The position numbers and the translations under genes were made by a program. From Lantana camara (taxonomy: Eukaryota; Streptophyta; Magnoliopsida; Lamiales; Verbenaceae), in contig CM074862.1 in NCBI GenBank assembly GCA_037501455.1, positions 59,179,501-59,243,500 on the forward strand: a stretch of 64,000 nt of DNA. The letters are read 5' to 3'. Shown one piece after another: positions 1 to 10,787 of this stretch (the stretch's first letter is position 1; each line of letters begins with the position of its first letter). A model generated the notes under the pieces. The model did not search any database. It had not been told where the DNA came from and was given only the letters and a program-made list of their open reading frames with translations.

Positions 1-388
1 CTAGGTCTTGCATTTATGTTTAGCACTTCTTTTCAGTCTCATATTCATACTCTTGATGCTACTTTTGTATTTGATCATAGTATAGATTGGAGCATTATGA
101 TTTTGTAGGCCGTGAGTGCCGTTGCATATTTGAATGCTCTTGTATATCTATTTTTGGAGCTTGGTGGCTCACTGTATATATATGCTATGTAGTTCTTGCT
201 TCCGCATTCTATTTTAACTCTGATTTTATGATTCTTGAGTTGATTGGTTTTAAGGGTTAGTCCCGCCTAGCATAGCGTGTGTGTTGTGTCCCCGTTCGCC
301 GTGGATTTGGCACGTGTATGGACTTCCATTTCATATACGGGTCGGGTTTCGGTGCGGGGGATGTGGTACCTTACGCTCGGGTGCTACA
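1..388 (+). mobile_element. 3' end of an LTR from an unnamed Ty3/gypsy-type element
   Basis: The segment ends in the terminal block GCGGGGGATGTGG...GGGTGCTACA that also ends the LARD-I and LARD-II LTRs and, in close form, most other gypsy-type LTRs here. After the final CA at 388 the sequence continues with taattgacctg, which matches the uninterrupted LARD-I LTR copy at 7646. This marks 388 as an insertion edge, and 389-393 (taatt) as the right copy of the 5-bp target duplication. The start of the element lies left of the window, so solo LTR versus full element cannot be decided. No coding capacity is seen. Confidence 0.8.
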
Positions 389-2859
389 TAATTGACCTGA
401 ACTTGTTGGGATTAAATGAGATCAGTCATGCCCTGTTTTCGTGGATTTCTGCCCCTGTTTTGAACTGATTTTAGCTGCAGTCTCCTACTGCGTTTGCATG
501 CTTGTTGATGTCAATTTTAGTAAGTTGTTAGGGCTAGTTTGCTACTGCATTTCGTGCCTTTTTGTTGCTACATCATTTGGCCTTTTGTTGCTGCATCTTG
601 CTGTTGCATTTCATGACAGAAACAAGGGAAGATCTGTGCTGTTGCTGCGTAGGGTTTCTGTTGTCTCTCCCCGGCCGGGGAGATTTTGTACATGAAAGTA
701 CCCGGCCGGGGAGCCCCGTTACAGAAGCTCCTCTGCGTGGCAGTCCCCGGGCGGGGACTTTTGGCTTGAAAATCTCCCCGGGCGGGGAGATGAACCGTAA
801 AGGCTGCTGCTGCTGTTTTGCTATTAAGCTGTTGCTGCTTGTTTCCTTTTTCCTTCCTGCATGAATGGTTGTTAGTTGTTAGTAGTAATGCATGAAGGAA
901 GTAGTGGTTTACATGTGCATATGAATTGGCTAGGTCTGAATTTGTTTAAGAATTGCATGTACATGTAATATGGCTTTGAATGTTTCATGCATGAGATTGT
1001 TGTGCTTTATGGAATTACCTGCATGTTAGTAAGTATGCTTGCTATATGTATATATCTTGTAATTTAATTGTTACATGCATGGAATTGGTAATTGTTGTAT
1101 GAAACTACATGCATTTTAGTACGTATGCATGTATATATATATATAATATAATATATGTACGTATATTAATATATTTATATATGTTTATTAAATATTGAAT
1201 ATTATTTGATTTAATTGAGTATAGAATTTAATTGTTACCTATTTCATGTTTTATTTGATTTTCGATTTTGATTTGAAAGTATTTAATTGCCTATTTTCTA
1301 ATTAGGAATGTGATTTAATAAGTACTATGATCATGTTTGAATTCTTGAATTAGTTTAATTAGAAATGCGAATTTAAGAATTGAATAAACGTGAACGAATG
1401 ATTGAATGGTTTGATTATTTGATTTAAATTCCTTAATCGTGCACATAAGCATTTTATGACCTAATATCATTTCTTATGCATTCAATCATGATAATACATT
1501 GCCGTGCGTCGTATAAGGTTCATTTGGAGTCTTGAGTCTCACGAACACGTTACGTTGTCTTTTGTACAGTTTATCTCCAGGGTGGAGAAATCTTGATCTT
1601 TCAGGCACTCGGTAACTCGTACCCTTGTATCATCATGTTTCAGGTGAAGGTGTTTTCGTTCTAGTTATGTATAAAACCCTATAACCCTTAAGTGACAAGT
1701 TTTGGCGTAAAACCTTATGTATATATATGTTATCTTTACAAAGTGGAGTCATTGAGTAAATTCTTCTGAAATTATACGTATGGGCGTATATAAGCTTAAA
1801 ATAGTTTTGCAACGAGGCTATGCTCCAAACCGTGTGTCTTCATGCTAGCTACGGATTAGGATGACACGGAGAGGTACCTGTATAGCATATGCCGAGTTGC
1901 ACGGTAAGGTATGTTTTCTTATAGTATGTATCCTAAGTATGATGCAAATGTTTTGGCGAGATTATGCATGTATGTTTATGATTATGATTATATTTATGAT
2001 TGATATGCACCATGCGGGAAGGTTGGGACACGGATTGCCCAAACGAATATGTTTTATGATATGATATATGATCTGCGTGTATTATGATATATTGCATGAC
2101 CACCTATTTAAATTATTAATGATATGTGTCGTACGCAGTCGGAGTTTGGTTGGAGATGATGCACGCTCACTCGCCGAGCCCTTATGTTTATGTATGAATT
2201 ATGAACGTAATGAATTAATATGATTAGTCGTAAAATCCGGGTATTGCTTGGTTATTCTCTTGCCCTTTTGGGAACTAATTTCAAATAAAACCTTGCTCGG
2301 GATTTATGACTTGCATGTGCATGTTTTATATATACGTATATCGCTCCTGCTCACTCAGTCTTTTAGAGATTGACCCTCTCCCTCCCCAACCTTTTAGTGC
2401 GTAGGTTTGGCTTCGGAGTTTCGAGCTAGGCGAAAGTGTATAGAGTCTTTGAGTTGGTCAAGTTAAGTTAGGAGAGTCTCTGCACTCGCATTTGTACTTA
2501 AATCCTGCATGATTCGATTCTGTAATATTATGAACTTGATTCTTTAGGTAATTGTTATTGAATTGCCTTGTCGGCCTTTGTTATGAATTAAAAGAGGCCT
2601 GAGGAGCCCGAGTCTGCCTGTGGTTCGAGTGTTTAATTTCTGCAGGCCGTGGCCAATGCATGTGTTTGGATTGGGTTCTCCGTTGCATTATGTCTTGTTG
2701 GCTAGTTATATTTGCAGGGTCTAAGTTCCGCCTACCTTAGGAGGGTTTTTCTGTTTGTCTCCCATTCGCTACGGTTGATACGGGTGCGAATTTACCATTT
2801 CGTTACTCGTGTTGAGCCATAGTGCGGGGGATGTGGTGCCTCACGAGCGGGGTGCTACA
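389..2859 (+). mobile_element. LARD-I 5' LTR (left part missing, nested insertion at 388)
   Basis: Nearly identical to 7646-10370, the corresponding part of the 3' LTR. It ends ...GGTGCTACA at 2859 and is followed after 8 nt by a primer binding site, so this is the 5' LTR. About 230 bp present in the 3' copy (roughly 9250-9480) are missing here around 1975, leaving short tatg-type microhomology at the join. It carries the GC-core palindromes (666-791), a candidate promoter region near the TATA-like tract around 1720-1735, and an AT-rich middle part. There is no protein-coding evidence; short open frames here are not supported by any family. Confidence 0.9.
666..791 (+). repeat. GC-core palindrome array in LARD-I 5' LTR
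   Basis: Four dyads stand out in AT-rich DNA: 666-683 (TCTCCCC / GGGGAGA around a GGCC centre), one near 699-712 (ACCCGGCCGGGG), 742-759 (AGTCCCC / GGGGACT around GGGC) and 772-791 (ATCTCCCC / GGGGAGAT around GGGC). Arm sequences differ between units while staying complementary. The copy in the 3' LTR is at 7923-8048. Confidence 0.85.
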
Positions 2860-2867
2860 TCTTTAAA

Positions 2868-2879
2868 TGGTATCAGAGC
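2868..2879 (+). other. LARD-I primer binding site (initiator Met tRNA type)
   Basis: TGGTATCAGAGC lies 8 nt after the LTR end. It is complementary to the 3' end of plant initiator Met tRNA, the common primer of plant LTR retrotransposons. It is followed at 2880-2895 by a small hairpin (CCGGTT / AACTGG, loop gcaa). Confidence 0.95.
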
Positions 2880-3727
2880 CCGGTTGCAAAACTGGTGTTC
2901 TCAAGTCGGGTTTGAGTCAGTCTAGGTCGTACAGCTTAGGAACTACATGACAATGTGTGCATTGCATCGATCTTGAACATGAAATTGTCTTTCTTTTTAA
3001 TCTTGTCGAATTACTTGTTGCATTTCATATTGGATCCGTGTCTTTCGTGTTGAATATGTGCCATGAGCATGTACTAATCGCATGCATATATCTCCGAAAT
3101 GAGTTATGATTTATAGGTTATAAAGATAATATCAAACCACGGCCAAGTTCCACGATAAAGACGATCTATTGTAAGTTCTTCCTGAGGCATGGAAGATATG
3201 AGGGATGCACCGGAAAGGAATATGGAGAATTCGAGATGTGAGGCCTTCCTATATGAAGCTAGAGTTCAAGGGTTGGGTGCCGGAATGGGAGGTTCCACTT
3301 AAGGGATGCAAGGGTAGAGAGACACTTGATAAGAAAAGAATTGGTCGGGGAAAACATTTATGACTCCGAATATGGATATATACGGCTCTCCTACATGTGA
3401 TGCCATAACTGGGATTAATGGGATCGTTCAACCTAAGGAATAAAGTAAATGAATCTTGAAGGTATTTTGGTTCAGGGTTCGGACCATTGAAGAGGTACCG
3501 AGGACTGAGAGGAGTTAAGGTAAAATAAATTCAATGGGAATTGAGCACCAAGAGTTGTCAAAGAAGGGTTTCTAAATAAACCGCAAAAATTAGAAATCGA
3601 GATTGTGGAGGTGAAGATCGAGAAGAGTTTAAATTTAGGTGCTCTGGATTGCTACTAAGATAGAAACGAGTTGGGAAGGGAGTAGAGAAAGGCAATTGAC
3701 GGGGTAAATACAAATTTTGGAAAGGAG

Positions 3728-3925
3728 GTGACATTGAGGACGGGAATTGAGTTCGTTTTCCAAACCCAAGCTGAATTGTCGGGTTGTGAGGTTGAATTGG
3801 GAAATATGGACCAACAAATGGAAACGGTAAAGAAAGGCAAAGACTTTTTGGGAGGAAATCGTGTGCTTAAGTATAAGCAATCGGAAAATGAGTTTATTTC
3901 ACTAATCTCAACTCATAAAGGATAA
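3728..3925 (+). CDS. small conserved frame in LARD-I, coiled-coil-like, function unknown
   Basis: Possible 65-residue product, rich in E, Q, K and L. The centre (about residues 9-60) aligns without gaps to a frame in LARD-II (within 28551-28802): about 27 of 51 positions are identical by eye, and many of the rest are conservative exchanges (V/I, D/E, M/L, F/L, L/V). Both share the core QQMET followed by V or I and KK. That pattern is what protein-level constraint gives, although common descent from a lost gag region could explain it. Spacing of hydrophobic residues suggests a helix or coiled coil. No known domain is recognised, and an ATG-to-stop frame this short could still be chance. Confidence 0.35.
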   Translation: MTLRTGIEFVFQTQAELSGCEVELGNMDQQMETVKKGKDFLGGNRVLKYKQSENEFISLISTHKG

Positions 3926-4025
3926 GCACGGGAGTCTTGATCACGGTGATGGCGGGAAGTAGGGTTCAGAATTACATTAGGGTTCAATTTTGTAAGAGAA
4001 TTTGGGCAATGTTGAAGGGTGACTC

Positions 4026-4027
<2 letters not shown>

Positions 4028-4057
<30 letters not shown>
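4028..4057 (+). repeat. G30 homopolymer
   Basis: Thirty consecutive G residues, preceded by ccc and followed by aatgc, inside AT-rich LARD-I internal DNA. On the other strand it gives a spurious proline run in an open frame. A tract this long could be a real slippage product, a G-quadruplex former or an assembly artefact. Confidence 0.9.
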
Positions 4058-4058
<1 letters not shown>

Positions 4059-6106
4059 ATGCAGAGGCCAAGTCAGTGAATGTCGAAGAAATCAGGGATC
4101 GTGAAATTGCAATTCTAGATAGTGGAAGATACAAGTGATGCCAAAAGATTCATGGAAAACTTGAAGACCGTGGGAAAGACAAGGCATGATTAGCAATTCA
4201 AAGTAACCTCGTGATTGGAGGAACGAGGAAAAGCTACCGAGCTAACAGCTTACTATATTGGTGACAGGTTCCGAAACATTCATGGCACGTGCATCATATT
4301 TTACGTCAAATTATTATTTTCTTTACTTACGTTTGTGCGCGCATTCCTATTTGATTTTGTTGCTCTAATGTGCGGTATATTTAATTGTTGCAAGCATACC
4401 ACGTGCATCATCATTTTAACCCGACATGCATTCTAGTGTTTATTTAATAGGAAGTTCTTTCATCCCACTTATCAAGTATTTCTTCGATCGGGCCACATCT
4501 GAGTTAAGAGAAAGAGAAATAATGGGATGGTACGTTACAAGGAAGGTGACGCCGGGAAAATAAAGAACTTCAAGTAAGGGATAGGTTAATGGAAATGGGA
4601 ATTCATAAGGAGAAACGAGATTATAGTTGATTGCGGGTTGTTTGGATCGGACAAGAATAGGAAAGGGGTTCCGGACCTCAAGCGAATTAGGAAGGAAGTG
4701 GAAAGGCAAAACTTTAGGGTTGCCCTTCTGATTAAATCCTCCCTAATGGAATTCATTCATCCAGAATTTCGATAAAAGAAGAATTGATGGAGTTCAACAT
4801 GTGGCAATAGAAATTTTAAGGGGGAGAGCACGACCGAGAAACAAATTGGAAGATTGAAATGGTGCTCGAAGAGATATGCTCGTAGGAATAACGGAACTGC
4901 AAATTAAGGAAGACCTGGAAGTCCTAATGGTGTGATCGGAAATAAATAAAAGAACCTTAACGGTTAAATGGTTAAAGTGAGCGTTAAGTATTAAGTTAGT
5001 GTTGAAGGCCACCACGGGATGTTGAGGAGATGGTTTGTTGAGCATTTCTACACATGGGATTTAAATTTTGGGAAGTAATGGAATTGTGGAAGAGCTTCTG
5101 CGAGACCATTAAATCGCCTCAGTGAACAGAAATTAAATCAAATTAATATGTTCGTGATGGCAACCATAGAGGGTAATTTGACTAAGGATTAGAGGAATTC
5201 GGACAGCACTTAACAAAATAAAACCATACTGCATCGCTAGTCATTTTTTCATAACGAGTTAGAAGGAATTTGAGAAGGAAGGAATCAGAAAGAAGTAACT
5301 ATAGGAGGACTTGATCTGTATCTCAAGAAGTATCAAGGAATTTTTCCCTCGATTAGAAATTTGGGTGGACCGAAAATTAATGTACGCTTAATGGCTCTAA
5401 GAGGATGAAGGGGTAAGGAAACGGTCCACGAAGAGATTAATCCAAAAATTTTAGGAACCGATGATCATAATCCGGTTTGGAAAGAACTCGTCAAGAAGGT
5501 TGTGATCATTAATCAAAAAGGTTATTGAATTTCAGGGGTTTCACCAAATTATAGAAGGATACATGAACCGTGAAGAAGACCGGTCCGAAATCTTAAGATG
5601 TAGGGTAAAACTCGTTTTGGAAGGGCAGGTTGATTGGATCAGGGTCAACGTATAACCGAGAAATGGAAAAAGGTAAGAAGATATAAGAATGAGAGTGAAA
5701 TTATGAATAGGATTAGTCGAGAGCCTTATCAGTTTATCCGGTGACACGTTGAAGATATTAAAAACAAGCCAAGAGTCGAGCTAGCTTTTAGGTTCAGACC
5801 ATACCTTGGGACCATGAAGGCTTTAGTTTCAAATTCATTTCCACGGTGAACGGTACCTCAGACATCCATGGCATATGTATACACGCATTGTTAATTTAAA
5901 TAATTCTGATAATCTGTGCTTTAATTCTTTGATGTGTTAACTATTGTTGTATAATCAATGTTGGATATAAGTAAGTGATAATTGTTCCCTGGCTTTATGT
6001 GATGGTTTTGATTAAGTTGTTGTAATTGGACGTTTTGATACTTTCTCCTTGATGTTTGCTCTTCGTTGTGATTGTCTTTTGTCTTTTGAACTTCGTTGCC
6101 TGTTTG

Positions 6107-6316
6107 CGAGAGACGGGGTTCTCTCGTTGTTGCTTTCGAGAGACGGGGTTCTCTCTTTGTTGCTTTCGAGAGACGGGGTTCTCTCTTTATTATTTTTGAG
6201 AGACGGGGTTCTTTCATTGCTATTTGAGAGACGGGGATTCTCTCCTTGTTGCTTGTGAGGAACGGGGTTCCTTCATTAATTGTTTTCAGGCAGACAGTGA
6301 ATCCGAAGACGGATTC
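6107..6316 (+). repeat. LARD-I hairpin array (GAGAGAcggggtTCTCTC family)
   Basis: Five units of about 30 bp (starts near 6107, 6138, 6168, 6199, 6226) each contain GAGAGA, a CGGGGT- or CGGGGA-type loop and a complementary TCTCTC or TCTTTC arm. Two further hairpins follow: 6256-6275 (AGGAA / TTCCT, same G-rich loop) and 6299-6316 (GAATCC / GGATTC), which stops just before the polypurine tract. Unit 1 extends to CGAGAGA / TCTCTCG. Arms change between units but remain complementary. A frame running through units 1-5 is a by-product of the repeat and is not proposed as a gene. Confidence 0.85.
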
Positions 6317-6318
6317 TT

Positions 6319-6333
6319 TTAAGGGGGAGAGGT
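6319..6333 (+). other. LARD-I polypurine tract
   Basis: TTAAGGGGGAGAGGT lies directly before the 3' LTR start TGTAACGCCCC. This is the plus-strand primer position of LTR retrotransposons. Confidence 0.9.
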
Positions 6334-6482
6334 TGTAACGCCCCAGTTTTTTTTAGTAATAGTAAAGCATGACGTATGTGTTTACCAAATTGCGCGAAAT
6401 AATTATTGATACGTGTTTTATATATTTAATTTTATTTTAAATATATTAAATGTTAATTACTTTATTTTAATGTTATTAATAT

Positions 6483-6485
<3 letters not shown>

Positions 6486-6536
<51 letters not shown>
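6486..6536 (+). repeat. (AT)n microsatellite
   Basis: About 50 bp of alternating AT near the start of the LARD-I 3' LTR. The matching part of the 5' LTR is outside the window. Confidence 0.95.
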
Positions 6537-6539
<3 letters not shown>

Positions 6540-7922
6540 CATGGTATGAGTTGTTTATTAACATATTTGCATGAACTCATGCAATTCATTGAAATTGATA
6601 TTGATGCATGCATTTATTTTTACATTATATATGAATTTGAATTTTATATTATTTGTAAATGATATGGATTTTATTGTTACATTGCTTATGGACATTTACG
6701 TGCTTCGTTTATATATAAATTGATACCGAAATTTCGTGCAAATTTAATATGTTTGATTTATACGTGTCTTGTATATGAATATATGTTCGTTTCATAATTT
6801 CGGATTCATTTGCATGTGTTTCGGATTTACTTTAATTTTGGAATCCAAGTCGGGGGCTAACGAGCAATTAGCGCACCCTTGGTTCCGTAATTGATATCTT
6901 GAACTCGGGAACTCGGATTCGAGTTCCGTCAACTTCGCTGAACTCGTAACAAAAATTCGAGTTTAGTGAACTTAGCCTTATATTTTTCCAAAGTCATTTG
7001 AACCTCCGAAATTCAACTGAAAAATGAAACGGCGACTAAACTGACCATGTTATACTAAAATGGCCATAACTCATCCAAACTTTAACCAATTTAACCATGG
7101 TTTGATGCTATGAAACCCTAACTCAACCACCTAGCCTGTTATATCATCCCTTAACCGAACCAACCCTCACATAAACCACAAATCTCAGCCAAAGCTACTG
7201 CATTCCAGTTTTTCCCGTAACCCTTGAGCCCTTGGAGATTTTGGAGCTCAAATCTCATCCAACCTTCATCCAATCAACAAGGTAAGCTTAGGGTTGTAAT
7301 ATATGTTCATTCCTGATCATTTTAATCCTTTCATCCCCAAATTTGATCATGGTTTCATGAGTTTTTCGGCTGAGTTCAAAAATAGTAGGTTTTAAGCATT
7401 TGTGATGATCTCTTTCGATTCTTGATGGATTTGATTGATTCCAAGCTTGAAAATTATTGTTTTGACATCCTTTTCTCATTTATGATCATTGATTTCATGG
7501 TGGTTGATGTATTTATGAGATATCATTTATGGTACATTGAGAAAAATTTCATGAATAGGTCACGTATGCGTTCTTTTCACGTTGAGCTTTCTTGGGGCTG
7601 ATTTATATGTTGAATTAGTGTTGTTTTGCTGCACATTTGATGGCCTAATTGACCTGAACTTGTTGGGATTAAATGAGATCAGTCATGCCCTGTTTTCGTG
7701 GATTTCTGCCCCTGTTTTGAACTGATTTTAGTTGCTGTCTCATGCTGCGTTTGCATGCTTGTTGCTGTCAATTTTAGTAAGTTGTTAGGGCTAGTTTGCT
7801 ACTGTATTTCATGCCTTTTTGTTGCTGCATCATTTGGCCTTTTGTTGCTGCATCTTGCTGTTGCATTTCATGACAGAAACAGGGGAAGATCTGTGTTGTT
7901 GCTGCGTAGGGTTTCTGTTGCC

Positions 7923-8048
7923 TCTCCCCGGCCGGGGAGATTTTGTACATGAAAGTACCCGGTCGGGGAGCCCCGTTACAAAAGCTCCTCTGCGTGGCAG
8001 TCCCCGGGCAGGGACTTTTGGCTTGAAAATCTCCTCGGGCGGGGAGAT
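7923..8048 (+). repeat. GC-core palindrome array in LARD-I 3' LTR
   Basis: Second copy of the array at 666-791. The first dyad (7923-7940) is perfect. Later units carry substitutions in or next to the core relative to the 5' copy, such as GGGCGGGG to GGGCAGGG and CCCCGG to CCTCGG. These are C-to-T or G-to-A changes, as expected from decay of methylated cytosine. Confidence 0.85.
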
Positions 8049-10370
8049 GAACCGTAAAGGCGGCTGCTGCTGTTTTGCTATTAAGCTGCTGCTGCTTGTT
8101 TCCTTTTTCCTTCCTGCATGAATGGTTGTTAGTTGTTAGTAGTAATGCATGAAGGAAGTAGTGGTTTACATGTGCATATGAATTGGCTAGGTCTGAATTT
8201 GTGTAAGAATTGCATGTACATGTAATATGGCTTTGAATGTTTCATGCATGAGATTGTTGTGCTTTATGGAATTACCTGCATGTTAGTACGTATGCTTGCT
8301 GTATGTATATATCTTGTAATTTAATTGTTACATGCATGGAATTGGTAATTGTTGCATGAAACTGCATGCATTTTAGTACCTATGCATGTGTATATATATA
8401 TAATATAATATATGTACGTATATTAAAATATATATATATATATATATTTATATATGTTTATTAAATATTGAATATTATTTGATTTAATTGAGTATAGAAT
8501 TTAATTGTTACCTATTTCATGTTTTATTTGATTTTCGATTTTGATTTGAAAGTATTTAATTGCCTATTTTCTAATTAGGAATGTGATTTAATAAGTACTA
8601 TGATCATGTTTGAATTCTTGAATTAGTTTAATTAGAAATGCGAATTTAAGAATTGAATAAACGTGAACGAATGATTGAATGGTTTGATTATATGATTTAA
8701 ATTCCTTAATCATGCACATGAGCATTTTATGACCTAATATCATTTCTTATGCATTCAAATCATGATCATACATTGTCGTGCGTCGTATAAGGTTCATTTG
8801 GAGTCTTGAGTCTCACGAACACGTTACGTTGTCTTTTGTACAGTTTATCTCCAGGGTGGAGAAATCTTGATCTTTCAGGCACTCGGTAACTCGTATCCTT
8901 GTATCGTCATGTTTCAGGTGAGGGTGTTTTCGTTCTAGTTATGTATAAAACCCTATAACCCTTATGTGACAAGTTTTGGCCTAAAACCTTATGTATATAT
9001 ATGTTATCTTTACAAAGTGGAGTCATTGAGTAAATTCTTCTGAAATTATATGTATGGGCATATATAAGCTTAAAATGGTTTTGCAACAAGGCTATGCTCC
9101 AAACCGTGTGTCTTCATGCCAGCTGCGGATTAGGATGACACAGAGAGGTTCGTGTATAGCATATGCCGAGTTGCACGGTAAGGTCTGTTTTCTTATAGTA
9201 TGTATCCTAAATATGAAGCAAATGTTTTGGCGAGATTATGCATGTATGTTATGTTCACGGGCCCAAGAATTTAGTACATGTGGCTATCCGGGGAGGCATG
9301 GGTCGACGGTGATCCCATGTGCTAGTTCCACTATGTTACGGCGATACCGGCCCTCGCTAGGAGGTTTAGCGGGGAATGGGAGCTGACTGCCCTTGGGGGA
9401 GTCATGAAACCCCATTGGCCTATGTATGAGGTGGCCTGGTCTTGCTAACCCGTCCACCACCCGGAGGAAGAAGGTTGGAACTTATTTTATGATTATGATT
9501 ATGTTTATGATTGATATGCACCGTGCGGGAAGGCCGAGACACGGATTGCCCAAACGAATATGTTTTATGATATGATATATGATCTGCGTGTATTATGATA
9601 TATTGCATGACCACCTATTTAAAGTATTAATGATACGTGTCGTACGCAGTCGGAGTTTGGTTGGAGATGATGCACGTTCACTCGCCGAGCCCTTATGTTT
9701 ATGTATGAATTATGAATGGAATGAATTAATATGATTAGTCGTAAAATCCGGGTATTGCTTGGTTATTCTCTTGCCCTTTTGGGAACTAATTTCAAATAAA
9801 ACCTTGCTCGGGATTTATGACTTGCATGTGCATGTTTTATATATACGTATATCGCTCCTGCTTACTCAGTCTTTTAGAGACTGACCCTCTCCCTCCCCAA
9901 CCTTTTAGTGCGCAGGTTTGGCTTCGGAGTTTCGAGCTAGGCGGAAGTGTATGGAGTCTTTGAGTTGGTCAAGTTAAGTTAGGAGAGTCTCTGCACTCGC
10001 ATTTGTACTTAAATCCTGCATGATTCGATTCTGTAATATTATGAACTTGATTCTTTAGGTAATTGTTATTGAATTGCCTTGTCGGCCTTTGTTATGAATT
10101 AAAAGAGGCCTGAGGAGCCCGAGTCTGCCTGTGGTTCGAGTGTTTAATTTCTGCAGGCCGTGGCCAATGCATGTGTTTGGATTGGGTTCTCCGTTGCATT
10201 ATGTCTTGTTGACTAGTTATATTTGCACGGTCTAAGTTCCACCTATCTTAGGAGGGTTTTTCTGTTTGTCTCCCGTTCGCTACGGTTGATACGGGTGCGA
10301 ATTTACCATTTCGTTACTTGTGTTGAGCCATAGTGCGGGGGATGTGGTGCCTCACGTGCGGGGTGCTACA

Positions 10371-10787
10371 TTTCGATATCGTTTCATATAAGAACAAAGC
10401 ACAATTAAACAATCACGCACATATTCGTACAATTCATGCATAATAAAATTAAACTAAATAAATGAAATTCTATTTTAAACATAAATCAAGGTCAACGGAT
10501 TTATTTGAATAAATTAATACGAATGGTTAAGACATAATTAATTACTTAACACTTAATTAACATTAATCACTAAATTAATAATAATTTAAAATAATCACTA
10601 AAAATAACGAATTAATTAAAATAATATTAAAATGAACTAAAATAAAATAAAATAAAATAATAACAATTTATAAAGAAATTGAATATAAAACACGTATAAA
10701 CAATTAATCACATACCTAAATAATATAATTGCGCGATTTATAAACAATTACGACACATTAGTATAATTGAAAAACTGGGGCGTTACA
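10371..10787 (-). mobile_element. minus-strand LTR start, cut by LARD-I
   Basis: Read on the minus strand, it begins at 10787 with TGTAACGCCCCAGTTTTT, like the LARD-I LTR start, and then diverges. It is AT-rich and non-coding. At its right edge it interrupts the RNase H region of Gypsy-1m (10788 onward). At its left edge it is cut by the LARD-I insertion at 10370. The rest of the element lies left of the window. The flank aggca (10788-10792) should be one copy of its target duplication. Confidence 0.75.

Larger units (their letters stand above)
2860..6333 (+). mobile_element. LARD-I internal region, non-coding for gag-pol
   Basis: The 3.47 kb lie between a clear PBS (2868) and a clear polypurine tract (about 6319-6333). 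None of protease, RT, RNase H or integrase is recognisable in any frame. Long LTRs (about 4.0 kb) with a long non-coding interior fit the class called LARD (large retrotransposon derivative), which must be mobilised in trans. The interior is homologous in order and in patches to LARD-II internal DNA at 27701-37158: the segments around 3730-3900, 4240-4450, 4815-4835 and 5835-5870 have counterparts. It holds one small conserved reading frame (3728-3925), a G homopolymer (4028-4057) and a hairpin array (6107-6316); otherwise I see nothing recognisable. Confidence 0.85.
6334..10370 (+). mobile_element. LARD-I 3' LTR, 4037 bp
   Basis: Starts TGTAACGCCCC after the PPT and ends GGGGTGCTACA; the two ends form an imperfect inverted repeat beyond TG...CA. 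Landmarks in order: covarying dyad 6907-6928; donor-like AAG/GTAAGC at 7281/7282; palindrome array 7923-8048; acceptor-like TTTTGTACAG ending 8843; donor-like CAG/GTGAGG at 8917/8918; TATA-like tract about 8993-9002; GC-rich structured block about 9278-9420; CAGTC/GACTG hairpin near 9867; acceptor-like GCGCAG ending 9915; terminal GCGGGGGATGTGG block. It is inserted in a minus-strand LTR, as shown by the junction at 10371. No coding region is seen. Confidence 0.95.

Noticed and set aside
1681..1700. Telomere-like aaaccctataaccct in LARD-I LTRs
   Set aside because: A single imperfect match, not a (TTTAGGG)n array.
3913..4134. Minus-strand frame with a proline run
   Set aside because: Created by translating the G30 homopolymer; no family support.
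6049..6258. Open frame through the LARD-I hairpin array (repeating RDGVLSLL), and its minus-strand counterpart
   Set aside because: The peptide repeat is a by-product of the 30-bp DNA unit; later units lose the frame while keeping the hairpin.
6107..6316. CRISPR array
   Set aside because: Repeats are about 20 bp with degenerate short linkers, in a plant LTR element, and the repeat arms vary; there are no spacers of even length and no cas genes.
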